From: Cephalopachus bancanus
Taxonomy: Eukaryota; Chordata; Mammalia; Primates; Tarsiidae
Reading direction: 5' to 3'
NCBI GenBank assembly: GCA_027257055.1
Contig: JAPVLO010000232.1
Coordinates: 1,984,001 to 2,048,000 of the forward strand
DNA length: 64,000 nucleotides
Both the position numbers and the translations under genes were made by a program. Below are positions 44,209 through 55,275 of this stretch, piece after piece. A model generated the notes under the pieces. The model saw only the letters and a list, made by a program, of their open reading frames with translations. It made no database searches and was not told the origin of the DNA. Positions within the stretch are counted from its first letter, which is position 1. Each line of letters starts with the position of its first letter.

Positions 44209-45602
44209 ATTGTATCCCTGCCCCCTTGAAGGTAAGGCTGGCCAGATGTCTTGCTCCTAATGAAACACGGGCAGAAGCAAGGAACCTATTGTGGGTGCAT
44301 CATCTTTAAGTCCATTGCGTGGCTTTCTACACTGTCTCATGGTGACAGGTAACCTTCAAAATGGAGAGGTACCATCGCCAGGCTGTCCCAGAACAAGAAA
44401 GCAGTCAACCTGGCCATGGACATGCAACGTGAGCAAGAAAGAAACCATTGTTGTTTAAAGCTACCAATTTTTTAAAAATGAGTGGACTTTATTTTTATTT
44501 TTCTTTAGCACAGTTTTAGATTCACAGAAGAATTGAGCAGATAGTTTAGAGTTCCCATATATCTCTCCCATTACAGTATCCACTACCATTAACATCATGC
44601 ATCAGTGTGGTATATTTGTTGAAATTAATGAATTATTTTTTTATATTTTAACTTTGATTGAGGTATAACTGATATAAAAAAACCTGTGCATATTTAAAGT
44701 ACACAATTCGATGAGTTTTGACATATGTGTGCAACCGTGAAATAATCACCACAGTCAAGGTTGTAAACATCCATCACCTCCAAAAGTTAATGAATCAACA
44801 TTGATACATCTTTATTAACTAAAGTCCACAGTTTACGTTAAGTTTCACTCTTTGAAGTGTACAATTCTATAGGTTTTGACACACGCACATCATGTATCTG
44901 TCATCATAGCATCATACAGAAGTTTCATTGTTCTAAAAATCCCCCGAGCTTCACCTGGTCACCCTTTCCTCACCCCCTCCTGGCCACTGATCTTGTTAAT
45001 GTCTCTACAGCATTCCTTTTCCAGAATGTCATGTAATTGGAGTCTTACAGTGTGTATCCTTTTCAGAGTATCTTTACTTAGCAATGTACATTTAAATTTC
45101 CTCCATGTCTTTTCATGGCTTGAGTTCATTTTATTTTGTCACTGAAGAATATTCCCTCGTGTGGAATATAGTTTGCTTCTCCATTCACCTGTTGGATTAC
45201 ATCTTGGTTGCTTCCAGTTTTTGTCAATTATGAATAAAACTTCTGTAAACTTTTGGGTGAAGGTTTTGTGGGACCATAAGTTTTCAACTCAGGTGGGTAA
45301 ATCCCTAAGAGTGTGATTGCTGGACTGTAAGGTAAGACTATGTCTAGCTCTGTAAGAAAATGCCAAACTGTCATTCAAAGTGACCATAGCAGGTTGCATT
45401 GCTCTGCATCCTTGCCAGTTTTTGGTATCTGTAAGGTTTTTTTTTCCCCATTCTAATTGGTGATATTTCAACATAGTGGTATCTCATTGTTGCTTTAACT
45501 TGTAATTTCCTAATGATGTATTATGGTGAGTATCTTTTCATACACTTGTTTGCCATCTGTGTATTGTTTTAGGTAAGGTGTCTGTTCAGATCTTTTGTCC
45601 AT

Positions 45603-45886
45603 TTTTTTCTGAGTCATTCTGTCAGCCAAGCTGGAGTGCAGTGGCAAGTCATCGTGGCTCACTGCAGGCTCAACTTCTTGGGCTCAGGTGATCCTTCCAT
45701 CTCAGCCTCCTGCGTAGCTGGGACTACAGGTGCACACCACTATGCCTAGGTAATTAAAAAATTTTTTTTGTAGAGATGAAATCTCACTTTGTTGCCTAGG
45801 CTGGTCACGAGCTCCTGGGCTCAAGCTATCCTGCCACCTCGGCCTCCCAACGAGCTGGGATTATAGGTATAAGCCACCACACCCAG
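45603..45886 (-). mobile_element. Alu SINE, old (J-like)
   Basis: TSD of 12 bp with one mismatch (tcttttgtccat / tcttttggccat) at 45591-45602 and 45887-45898. Ancestral right-monomer form ('atcgtggctcactgcaggct'). Confidence 0.92.
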
Positions 45887-46381
45887 TCTTTTGGCCATAT
45901 TTAATGTGATTGCTTGCTTTCCTACTTACCTAGTATTGGGCTTTAAGGGTTCTTTTTACATTTTGGATACAAGGTCTTTATCAGATATGTCTTTTGTGAG
46001 TGTATTCTCCCGGCTGTGGTTAGTCTTTTCATTCTCTTGAAAGTATCTTTTGAAGAGAAGAAGTTTTAAGTTTCAATAAAGTCAGTCCAAGTTATTGATT
46101 TTTTTCTTTCATTTTTTGCACTTTTTTTGATATCTGAAAATTCATCTTCAAACCTAAGGTCATCTAGATTTTCTTCTATATTATCTTCTAAAAGTTTCTA
46201 GTTTTACATTTAGGTCTACAATCTCTTTTCAGTTAATTTTTTGTGAAAAGTAGAAAGAAAGTCTGTATTTAGATAAATTTTAAAATAAGGATGTCCAATG
46301 TTTTAGTACCATTTTTTGGAAAAAATAACTATCATTTTTTAATTGACTCTCTTTTATTCCTTTGTCAAAGATAGATTGCCT

Positions 46382-46549
46382 ATTTTGTACTATTTTATGT
46401 TCTATTGATTTACTTGTCTAATTTTCTTTTCTTTCTTTTTTTTGAGTTGGAGTCTCACTCTGTCACCCAGACTGGAGTATAGTGGCACGCTCATGGACAC
46501 CCCAGCATTGACCTGCTGGGTTCAGGCAATCCTTCTGCCTCAGCCTTCC
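46382..46549 (+). repeat. Left arm of a 168-bp inverted duplication
   Basis: About 50 bp of L1 plus the tail-proximal half of the inverted Alu at 46433-46722. The reverse complement occurs at 47609-47776 with 6 differences in 168 positions. The arm crosses the L1/Alu junction, so it was copied after that Alu inserted. Confidence 0.93.
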
Positions 46550-46722
46550 AAGTAGCCGGAACTACAGGCGTGCACTACCATGCCCTGTTGATTTTTTGAT
46601 TTTTGTAGAGACGTGGTATCGCCATGTTGCCCAGGCTGGTCGTGAAACCACGGGCTTAGGCAATCCTCTCACCTTGGCTTCCCAAAATGCTGGGATTACA
46701 GACTTGAGTCACCATGCTGGGC
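46433..46722 (-). mobile_element. Alu SINE, older lineage-type copy
   Basis: Inverted Alu from 'tttttttgagttggagtctc' to 'accatgctgggct'. Its tail half is duplicated in inverted form at 47609-47720. Confidence 0.92.
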
Positions 46723-47043
46723 TCCACTCTTTCTCTAATTCTCAAGATGAAAGCTTAAATGATGATTTCAAATCTTTCTTCTATGCATTCAGTGTTAGAA
46801 TTCTTCCTCTAAATTCCACTTTTACTGCATCCCATACATTTTGATCAGTTGTATCTTATTTTCACTTACTTCAGATATTAGACATTTATCTTGAGAAAAT
46901 TCTGCTAACTTGGGATGCACAAGAAGTATGAGCAAGAAAGAAATTGTTGTTTTAAGCTATTAAGGATTTTTTTTTTCTTGAGCTGTAGAAAATCCAGCTA
47001 TCCTGCTGGTAAAGGGGGTGGAGGAGTGAAACAAAGGAATTTT

Positions 47044-47328
47044 TTTGAGGTGGAATCTCACTCCTTCACCCAGGCTGGAGTGCAGTGGTACGCACGCTCA
47101 TGGTCACTCCAGCGTCGAACTTCTCGGCTCCGGCAATCCTTAAGCCTCAGCCTTCCGAGTAGCCGAAACTACAGACGCACGCTACCACACCCGGCTATTT
47201 TAAATTTTATTGTAGAGATGAGGTCTTGCCAAGTTGCCCAGGCTGGTCTCAAACCTGCAGGCTCAGGCATCCACTTGCCTCGAACTCCCAAAGTGCTGGG
47301 ATGACAGGCTGAGCCAGCAAGCCTGGCC
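47044..47328 (-). mobile_element. Alu SINE, intermediate age
   Basis: Near-identical TSD (aacaaaggaatttt / aacaaaggatttt) at 47030-47043 and 47329-47341. It lies between the arms of the inverted duplication. Confidence 0.93.
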
Positions 47329-47608
47329 AACAAAGGATTTTGTAAGTGTAGCAGTCATGATTCTTAGTTTTAGGCAGCAAAATCCAAATCTGGTCAATTT
47401 AAGAAAAAAGGAATTTATGAAAAGTAATGTTGGGGAGTAAAGAACATCTCCAGGAGGCCTGGATTGTAGGCTGCACACCTGGAAATGATGTTCCTAATTG
47501 TGCAACAAAACTAAGGCAGTGAAATCACCAGTGTTGCTACAAACCAGCAGTAACACTTGCCCTGCCATCACGACCCACATCGGAGGATGGTGCCCAGGGA
47601 GCCACACA

Positions 47609-47776
47609 GGAAGGCTGAGACAGAAGGATCGCCTGAACCCAGCAGGTCGATGCTGGGGTGTCCGTGAGCGTGCCACTATTCTCCAGTCTGGGTGACAGAG
47701 TGAGACTCCAACTCAAAAAGAAGAAAGAAAAGAAAATTAGACAAGTAAATCAATAGAACATAAAATAGTACAAAAT
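47609..47776 (-). repeat. Right arm of the 168-bp inverted duplication
   Basis: Reads a partial Alu on the + strand (from 'ggaaggctgagacagaagga' to 'gactccaactc'), then 'gaaaattagacaagtaaatc' and further L1 bases, ending '...tacaaaat'. It has no A-tail end and no TSD, so it is not an ordinary Alu insertion. A 14-bp perfect palindrome (GAGAGAATTCTCTC) lies six bases beyond, at 47782-47795. Confidence 0.93.
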
Positions 47777-48190
47777 TCTGAGAGAGAATTCTCTCAGCTC
47801 CTGCCTTTTCACAGTTGTTGCTTCCAATACAAACTCTGGGAAGGCTCACATAGGTTTGTTTGACAGAATGAAAACATCTGCTGTGCTAAGCAACACAGTG
47901 AAAGGGCTGTAGACTGCAGGATGACCTAGGACGGAGTCAGACTCTCAGCTCAGTGAACCTGAGCAAACCCCTTGCCTGTGAGAGTTTGTAGGATGGCAGG
48001 AGGGTGAAGGAAGATGAGGGCTTTGATGGCAGTAAAACTCTTTATCAGTGTTGGGGAGGGGGCAAAATACCCAGAATTTATTTATAACAACTATGTATTT
48101 ATTCTTACATGGTTACACTTCAGCCACCTTCCAAGTATTCTTTGTTGGATGCACTACACCTATCGAGATGCCTTTTCCACTGCTTGAAAG
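47777..48190. other. No recognised feature
   Basis: Unique-looking sequence apart from the short palindrome at its left end. Confidence 0.4.
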
Positions 48191-48464
48191 TTTTTTTTTT
48201 GAGTTAGAGTCTCACTCTATCACCCAGGCGGGAGTACAGTGGCATGCTCATGGTCACCCCAGCATCGACCTATTGGGCTCTAGCAATCCTTCTGCCTCAG
48301 CCTTCCAAGTAGCTGGAACTACAGGCCCACGCTGCCACACCTGGCTAATTTTTTATTTGTTGTAGAAACAAGGTCTCTCCAAGTTGCCCGGGTGGGTCTC
48401 GAACCCGTGGGCTCAGGCAATCCACTCGCCTCAGCCTCCCAAAGTGCTGGGATTACAGGCTGAG
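48191..48464 (-). mobile_element. Alu SINE, intermediate, first bases missing
   Basis: Inverted Alu that ends at 'gattacaggctga', about 20 bases short of the usual element start. On the element strand the B-box arm is ACGGG-TTCGAGA-CCCAC. Confidence 0.92.
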
Positions 48465-48484
48465 TTCAAAACAGTTTTTAAACT

Positions 48485-48702
48485 CATTAATTTGTATGTC
48501 TTTGTACTTCTGCCATTTTTTGTTTCTCCTCTTCCACATGGGCAGACTCTTTCCCTTTGAGGACTTTTTCATCAGGGAAACAAAAAAAGTCACCCAAGGA
48601 GAGATTGGGTGAATAGATATGATGGGGCATAGGGGTCATGCTGTTTTGGGCCAAAAGTTGCTGTACACTCAGTGCAACTGGGCAGATGCATTCGTAAATC
48701 AT
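48485..48702 (-). mobile_element. Mariner transposase C-terminal fossil
   Basis: The minus frame reads SVQQLLAQNSMTPMPHH, then [14 protein letters not shown], then [17 protein letters not shown]. This matches the mariner catalytic C-terminal pattern YSPDLAPxDFFLFP ... KxxLKGKxFxxVEE. The last aspartate of the DD34D triad is retained in 'GDFF', but no initiator or upstream catalytic region is present and the frame is isolated. It is a separate fossil from the one at 34080. Confidence 0.85.
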
Positions 48703-49047
48703 CCATCATGAAATAGGCAAATGTGTCGAAAGAATCTCCAAAAAAATTAACTAAAACCAAATATAGCCTCTCATAATTCTCGCAGCTACACGAATGCTGA
48801 TGGGTTCCTGGAACACTCACCAAGCAGGGGAAGTCTGTACTACAAGGCACCTGCCCTCAAAAGATAATTCTGGGCTTTTTTGCTGTCCTCCCTCATATGT
48901 TAGTATCTGTTCACATGCCAAGGTGTGGTCAGTGCTATATTACACAGCAACGAACACAGCACTAGCCATAGATTGGACACTCAGTTTTTGGAGCAGATAA
49001 GGGATCCACACTTGTTCTTGGCCTCTCAATATCTGTCTAGATATTAC
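48703..49047. other. Nothing firm; possible mariner extension
   Basis: The left part may be more of the mariner, out of frame. The rest is not recognised. Confidence 0.35.
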
Positions 49048-49175
49048 ACCTGCTGGAACGTAAGGCTTTTTCTAGGGGCTTTTTCTGCTTTGTTTAGTGA
49101 TGTAGACCCAGCAGTGAGAACAGGGCCTGGAAGAGCGGGCCTTCATTAAATAGCTTGAAGAATGAGCAAATAAGC
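49048..49175 (+). mobile_element. L2 LINE 3' end
   Basis: 'ctggaacgtaaggct', 'ctgctttgtttagtgatgta', 'cccagcagtgagaacagggc' and 'gcttgaagaatgagcaaata' follow the L2 3'-terminal pattern with its degenerate TGAATGAA tail. Confidence 0.7.
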
Positions 49176-49817
49176 AAATAAAATGAGTGATGATTGCTAT
49201 TCTGTCATATGCACCCCGAGTATTTTTCACCCAGACCCATGGTCCCATATTCCTCCAGGAAGTTTCTTCCTAACTTGGTTCTGTCCTTTTCCAGCCTCAG
49301 GGAGAAGGCTTTGAAAGTGCATTCAGCTGTCCAAGCAGGCCCTCCTGTCATTGCTTCTTCCAGTCTTGTGACAAGGGCTGCTGGTGCTCTGGAAGGAAGC
49401 TGCCCAGGTGTGTGCAGTGCCCTTTGTAGCCAGCTCGCCCCCCACCGATGGCTCGGGGCCTTCAGCTGTACCCCCGTCTTTCCACTCTTGGTCTGACTTC
49501 CCCCTGCTCAGCTGGACCCTGGCCTAACTGGTCTAGCTGCATCCCACCACTCTCCATTGCTCAGTGACAGCAGCCAGCCCACAAAAGGACTGCTGTTTGA
49601 CTTATTCCGGTGTCATACTCGGAAGTCACATCCTGACCCCAGAGAACATAGGATAGAGGCAGCTGGACCTAGAAGGACTTTGGAGGTCACTCGCACTTGC
49701 TTCTTTAGGATGGAGCTCTGCACTTGCATGGCATCTCCTCTTGATCCTCCAATGGCTGTCTCCTTCTTGCCCCTGGAGGCCTCAGCATCAAATTCACCTC
49801 CGCACATAAGCAGCCAT
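49176..49817. other. No recognised feature
   Basis: Unique-looking sequence. Chance frames of about 100 codons have no recognised domain. Confidence 0.4.
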
Positions 49818-49833
49818 CCAGGACCTCACTTTC

Positions 49834-50077
49834 TTTTTTTTTTTTTTTGAGTTGGAGTCTCACTCTGTTGCCCAGACTGGCCGCTCCCGGCCACCGCAGC
49901 CTCGACCTGCTGGGCTCCGGCAATCCTTCCATCTCAGCCTTCCAAGTAGCCAGAACTACAGGCATGTGCTACCACGCCCGGCTGATTTTTTGATTTATTG
50001 TAGAGATGAGGTCTCACCGAGTTGCCCAGGCGGGTCTCGAACCCGCGGGCTCAGGCAATCCACTCACCTCAGCCTCC
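49834..50077 (-). mobile_element. 5'-truncated Alu SINE, youngest subfamily
   Basis: TSD of 16 bp with one mismatch (ccaggacctcactttc / ccaggacctctctttc) at 49818-49833 and 50078-50093. The element lacks about 45 bases at its start (it stops at 'cctcagcctc') and about 10 in the right monomer. The B-box stem is perfect, but the A box is lost. Confidence 0.94.
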
Positions 50078-50167
50078 CCAGGACCTCTCTTTCATGTGAC
50101 TACATTTTAGTCAGCACTCTATTGCTTACCACTATTTCACACACATATTTATTTATTAATTCTAATT

Positions 50168-50421
50168 TTTATAGAGACAAGGTCTCGTGCTGCCCAGGCT
50201 GATCTTGAACTCCCGGACTCAAGCAATTCTCCCACTTTGGCCTCCCAAGTAGCTGGGACTATAGGCATGCGTCACCACACCTGGTCAATTTTTGGATTTT
50301 TTGTAGAGATGAGGTCTCACTATGTTGCGCTGGCTGGTCTCAAACTCCTGGGCTCAGGCAATCCTCCCACCTCAGACTCCCAAAGAGCTGTGATTACAGG
50401 CGTGAGGCCCCGCGCCCGGCC
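50168..50421 (-). mobile_element. Alu SINE, old, rearranged
   Basis: Inverted. It starts in the middle of a monomer ('agagacaaggtctcgtgctg') and passes into 'cccaagtagctgggactata' before a normal left monomer, so it looks like an internally rearranged old copy. Confidence 0.8.
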
Positions 50422-50429
50422 TGCATTCT

Positions 50430-50530
50430 TATAAATGAGGATACGGAGTCTCTGGAATGCTGAGTGATTCACCTCTTCACACAGCTTTGGAGGGAGAGTG
50501 GGGCTCCGACCCCAGATTGGTCTGACTTTC
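50430..50530 (-). mobile_element. Possible MIR fragment
   Basis: 'aatgaggatacggagtctct' and 'gtgattcacctcttcacaca' resemble degraded reverse MIR. Confidence 0.4.
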
Positions 50531-51518
50531 AGGTTGCCGTGCCATCTTAGCTGCATGGCACTCCTGATGACACCTGTGCCTGATGAGTCTTTCTGTGCAG
50601 TGAACCCAAGCGGTGAGTAACAGGGGCATTTCAGGTACTGGGGAAGACTGGCAGAAGGCATGGGGTGGGAGACTGCACAGCTTTTCTGTTGCCCTTCTGA
50701 ACTCACCATGGAGATGACATCTGTCTCCCTGTTTCACGAGTCAGGCTCGCCGCTCTGAGTCCTGCAAGGCGATTGTCACATTGGTGAGTAGTCCCCCAAG
50801 GTGTGTGACACAGGGGGAGGCCCCACCCAGCTCCATTCAGGGAGGACAAAGAAAGTTGGGGTTTCTGTAACTGATGCCCAGCTGGCTAGAACATAAAACG
50901 TCTCATCAAAGATTTGCATATTCCAAGATATAAATAAAACGTGTGGGTCAAATGACAAGAGTCCACGCAGCTCTTGATTTCCCCCTCAGTTTACAGCCCG
51001 GATCCCTGAGTTCATTCTGGCTCCGCCCCTTCTTTCCTCCTTTAGCTCACAGCATGGAGGTGACATCCTTCTCCCAGTTGGAGGCTTATGCTGCACCAAT
51101 TTGACTGACTCCTAACCCCTGGTAAACCCAACTTCTCCCTCTCTCCTGCTTTTCCCAGGAAGCCACACAGCTCTCTGACCAGTCTCCTCTGCCGTGCATG
51201 TTCTCTGGCCTCATGTGATCCTTGGACGCAGCTTGATGAAGCTTTAGGCAGCCCTGGTCGCCCGCTCTGTCCTGTCCTCACTACTGCAGGTAAAGCCATT
51301 CACAATGTGATCAGGGTTGCCAGGCTAGAGGTGCATGCCTGGTTGACAGTGTAGAGGGATGGGCAGGGCCGAGGAAAGGTGTTTTTAGCACCTAGCACAG
51401 CCTCTCAGGTTGTGGCAGAGAAGAGTGGTGAGGAGATTCTGGTGGCTTCTTGGGCTTGTGTCTCACAACCCAAACACGGCCTCATGGACTCATACCCTGG
51501 TCCCTACACCTTTGGTGA
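50531..51518. other. No recognised feature
   Basis: Unique-looking sequence. No gene or RNA gene. Confidence 0.4.
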
Positions 51519-51850
51519 AAGTTTTTTTTTTTTAAATTTGTCTTTATTTTAGACTCAGGCGGTACGCAGGCATGTTTGTTACATGGACATTTTCAGGTGA
51601 TCCATTCTCCAGATGGTGAACATTGTGTCGTATAGGTCATCGCTGAACCCTCCTCCCCTCCCCCTCCACCTTATTGGTCTCCCTAGTGTCTATTATTGCC
51701 ATCTTTGTGATCATTTAGGTCCTGCACATGAGTGACAACATGCGGAGTTTGGTTTTCTGTTTCTGAGTTGGTTCACTTAGGATGATGACCTCCAGCTGCA
51801 AAGGACATGATTTCATTCTTTTTAATGGCTGCATGGGATTCCATGGTGTA
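51519..51850 (-). mobile_element. 5'-truncated L1 3' end, minus strand
   Basis: The T-run at 51522-51533 is the inverted A-tail. It is followed by reverse L1 3' UTR and ORF2 end: 'catgtttgttacatggacat', 'caacatgcggagtttggttt', 'tgcaaaggacatgatttcat' and 'gcatgggattccatggtgta'. An imperfect TSD (ggtgaaagttttt / ggtgtaagtgttt) is plausible. Confidence 0.88.
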
Positions 51851-53424
51851 AGTGTTTCAAGGGTCTATGTATTAGAGAATGTGGTCCTTTTTCCCATCCT
51901 TGATATCTCACATTTCTTCTTTCTTTCCACAAACATCAAGCACCTGCTGTGAGCCAAGCACTATTCCAGACTCTGAAAATGAAAGGCTTCACATCACTGA
52001 AATCCTGGAACTTCCATGCAAGTCATGGTTGGCTTCTGTAGCATGTCTACTCAGGGTACCCTGTGTCTGAGACCCCGGAATCCCTCACCCCATGCGTTTC
52101 TCTCCTCTGTGAGTGTGTCATTAAGCTTCGTTATATTCTTGGTCTGAACAACCTCTTGAGGCTCAAGTCTGGCTCACTAGATTTCTCTTTCTGAGACAGG
52201 GAAGAACAAAGGCAGAGGCAATAGCGATACAAGGAGAAACTACACCTGTTCGAGACAGAAGCCCTCAAAGCAGCTCTTGTAGCAAACCAAACATTCAAAG
52301 CCATCTTGCTGGAGCTGAGATCTCCCTGAACTCAAAAGCACAGGTGTAGGGAGATGAGAGGAAAGACTTATCTGGGAGATACAGTAATAAGCCAATACAG
52401 CATGCATGACAACTCAGGGACTGAGAATTCATAAATATATTCATGCCTTCTTCTCAGTCAGATTGATTAAATACCCAAGCACCAAGTTAGACTGAGAGAG
52501 ATGGAGTGAGCCGGAGCGAGAAGGGGGCGTGGCCACAGAAGTTCTGGTGGAACGTATCAACTCAGGAACAAAGAATACTTCATCAAGTACATAAACAGCC
52601 CCTGTGGATACATCTGAATCGAGAAGTATCATAAATTAACCTGCCAAGAAACTTTGCAAAAGGTCATATTTAACATGAGTCAGGCTCTGGGAATGGATAT
52701 TTTCATGGCTGGAAGAAAGAAAAAAAAAGGCTGCTTTCTTGGTGTTGCATTTTCAAAATCGCTTCCTAATTTTTCAGCAAGAGAAGAAAAAAAACAATTT
52801 CTAGCCGATTTAGTGGCAAAGACTTGACTGGGCATCCCTTGAATGTGAGCGCCGAGGAGTCCAGGGGAGAGGACTTTGCCTAGATCCCACTGCCTGGTCC
52901 CTGTCACAGGAAGTCCTTCCACCTGCTCTCAACCACACGGTGTTCTTGTTGGAAGAGGACCCAGTCAGTCAGAGCCACAGAGTATGTGGGCAGCTTGGGA
53001 GAGGGGACACAGTCAACAGAAAGTCGTAGGTGGAGAAAACCAACAGTGATCTTGCTGGTGACTGGTTTGGAATAGGAGCCTGCTTTTTCTCAGGCCATGG
53101 GACCTTGAGCCAGGTCTAAGACCAAGTCCCCTAGTGCGGCCATGGGGGATAGTGGCCTGGCCACTCCTGGGACTTAGCTTCCCCATCCACTGAGTGGGTG
53201 TGTTGACACCCACCTAGAGAACAGGCAGAGAGTGTGTTTATTCCCCCAGGGGGGAGAGCTGGGCCAATCCATCCCGATCAGCGGTTTTCTGTGTCTCCCA
53301 GATGCCCATTTTCTTGGCTTGCCTTTCTATGAATGCTTCTGTCTTTATTGCTGCATGCTCCTGACTCTCCTCCTTTCTTCTCAACTGCCTTTCTCACCTG
53401 GAGAATCTAATTTGCCCTGAGATA
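51851..53424. other. No recognised feature
   Basis: About 1.6 kb of unique-looking sequence. No gene recognised. Confidence 0.4.
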
Positions 53425-54450
53425 GAGCTATATTCCTATGTGTGTTTATTCAGTAGATACGAAGAAGGTGCCGTGTGTATCAGGCTCTGTCCTATGTGCT
53501 GAGGGTGCAACTGTGAACCAAACAGACGCAAATCCCACCTTCACAGTCAGTAAATAAATGGGCATAAGACACAACACAGCACAAGGCACCACGACACACA
53601 CAAACAGGTGCGGCGCGTGTAGAGTTAGGAGGGGAGGGGAGCCCTGGGGAGGGAGAGGAGGCAGGATGATTGCAGGTTGGAACTGCATAGTCCACGTGGC
53701 CTCACTGAGAAGATGACATTTGTTTTTAGATATATTTGTTTTATTTTTTGTCACATTTACAACAACCATCTGTGGCAAGTGACACTGGCTTTACATTTTC
53801 AGTAGGGACACCAAGTGTCCTCTAAAATGAATTATAGTTTGAACACTGACTCAACTTCAAAAAAATCAAACAGCAAAAAATACGTTCTAGCTGTATATAT
53901 CTAGATTATTCAGCACAAAACATTCTGAATATACAGAAAATAAACCCCTCAAAGAAAGAGAAAATATAAGAAGATGAGAAACCCCAACCAAACCACAACT
54001 CAATCACCTAGCCAACCCAACCGCAGGAGTCTCAGAGCAGATGAGGACATGAATGACACGGGGTTGGAGAGGGCATGCACGATCACCTTCAGGGGTTCTT
54101 AACCATGCAAGAACCAGAGCAGCAAAACAGGCCGGGAGTCCTCACTGCCACGCCCCATCCATGCCTCCCCACCCAACTTTTGTTCCTTCTTAGCTAGTCC
54201 CCGCTGGAAAGTCTCAAAGCACTCAGCATTCTCCGTCAGAACTGCCTAGGTGTGGGGCCTTTATGCTCTGACATTAGAGAAGGTGACATTTAAGCAAAGC
54301 CTTGCAGGAGGCGAGGGAGGAGCCCCTTGCATGTCTGGGGCCAGAGCATCCTAGGCAAGAGAACAGCCGGTGCAAAGGCTCTAAGGTTGGAGTGCACCTG
54401 GTGTCACTGGGGAATGGCAAGCAGGCCGCGGAGGCAGGAGTAGAATGATG
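53425..54450 (-). mobile_element. L2-like LINE, minus strand, split by retrocopy
   Basis: Left piece: 'gtttattcagtagatac', 'gtatcaggctctgtccta', 'gtgaaccaaacagac'. Right piece: 'gacatttaagcaaagccttg', 'ccagagcatcctaggcaag', 'ggtgcaaaggctctaag'. These are consecutive parts of the reverse L2 pattern, separated by the insert at 53722-54276. Confidence 0.65.
53722..54276 (-). pseudogene. Retrocopy of an unidentified mRNA 3' end
   Basis: A 555-bp insert flanked by a 15-bp TSD with one mismatch (gagaagatgacattt / gagaaggtgacattt) at 53707-53721 and 54277-54291. In minus orientation it ends with AATAAA (TTTATT on +, 53740-53745), then about 15 bases and a short A-rich end next to the TSD. It is not Alu or L1. 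It reads as a 3' UTR: A/T-rich end, no long frame, G/C-richer start. This fits a 5'-truncated processed copy of a cellular transcript. I do not recognise the parent gene. Confidence 0.75.
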
Positions 54451-55275
54451 GCAAGGGGAGCCAAAGGGGCGCCGGGGAGGTCTTCTGGGATTGGCAGGTC
54501 AGTGTGAGGACTCTGGCTCTCACTGCAAGAGAAAAGGGGCAAGTCTGGCGGGTTTGAGGCAGAAGATCCACAATTTGATGACAGAATGACTTACAAAATG
54601 TCAGTTCTGCGTTTTTCAGATCAGCTCTAACCAGAGAGATTAAAAAAAGGAATTCAGGTTCTAAATTCACAGGCACCAAGGACAGCTGCAGGCAAGGCAG
54701 GGTTCACCCTGCAGTCTCTGTGCCTCCCACAGAGTCCTCGTCAGCAAGCAGCAGTGAGGGGTAGGCCAGGAGCTGTGGGGCGGCAAGGCGCTGATCCTGG
54801 ACCAGGCGGGGCCCTTGGCAGCCACAGGCATAGGCAGGGACATCCAGAGATGCTTCCAGAGGTCCTGGGTGGGAAACAGATGCAAAGGGTGACTCACCCA
54901 GTACCTTGGGGAGTGTCGAGATTGTTCACGGCCGTTGCAGCATTCAGTCTGCCCTTCTTTGTAAACAAAACCCTGGCTCTGTCAGGCATTGGCCGACCTC
55001 CCTTGCAGCCAGCAGTGTCCAGCTAGAAGCAGAAGTCACAGAATAGGATTTCCAGGACATCTTTTTATGGGGCTTGACTGTACTTGAGGCCACCCCGTGG
55101 CCTCCTTCCATTCCATTTCCTTCTGATGACTGGAGCCCCAGCAACTATCTTGTGACCTTGAGGACGAAGGCCAAGTGCTCAGGACAGCAGAAGGATAAGA
55201 GAAGTCTGGGCTCACAAGGCTTCCTTCCCAATGTTCTACTACTCATCTTTGGCTTTATTTTGTATGCGAGTGTGA
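54451..55275. other. No recognised feature
   Basis: Mostly unique-looking; the left part may be further L2. No gene recognised. Confidence 0.35.

Larger units (their letters stand above)
44480..46990 (-). mobile_element. Old L1 (L1ME/MC-like), minus strand, fragmented
   Basis: The + strand reads reverse-complement L1 3' UTR and ORF2: 'agcacagttttagattcaca', 'gaggtataactgatata', 'cctccatgtcttttcatggc', 'gtgattgctggactgtaagg' and 'gatacaaggtctttatcaga'. Alus at 45603-45886 and 46433-46722 split it. The part after 46723 is weaker. No intact frame. Confidence 0.8.
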
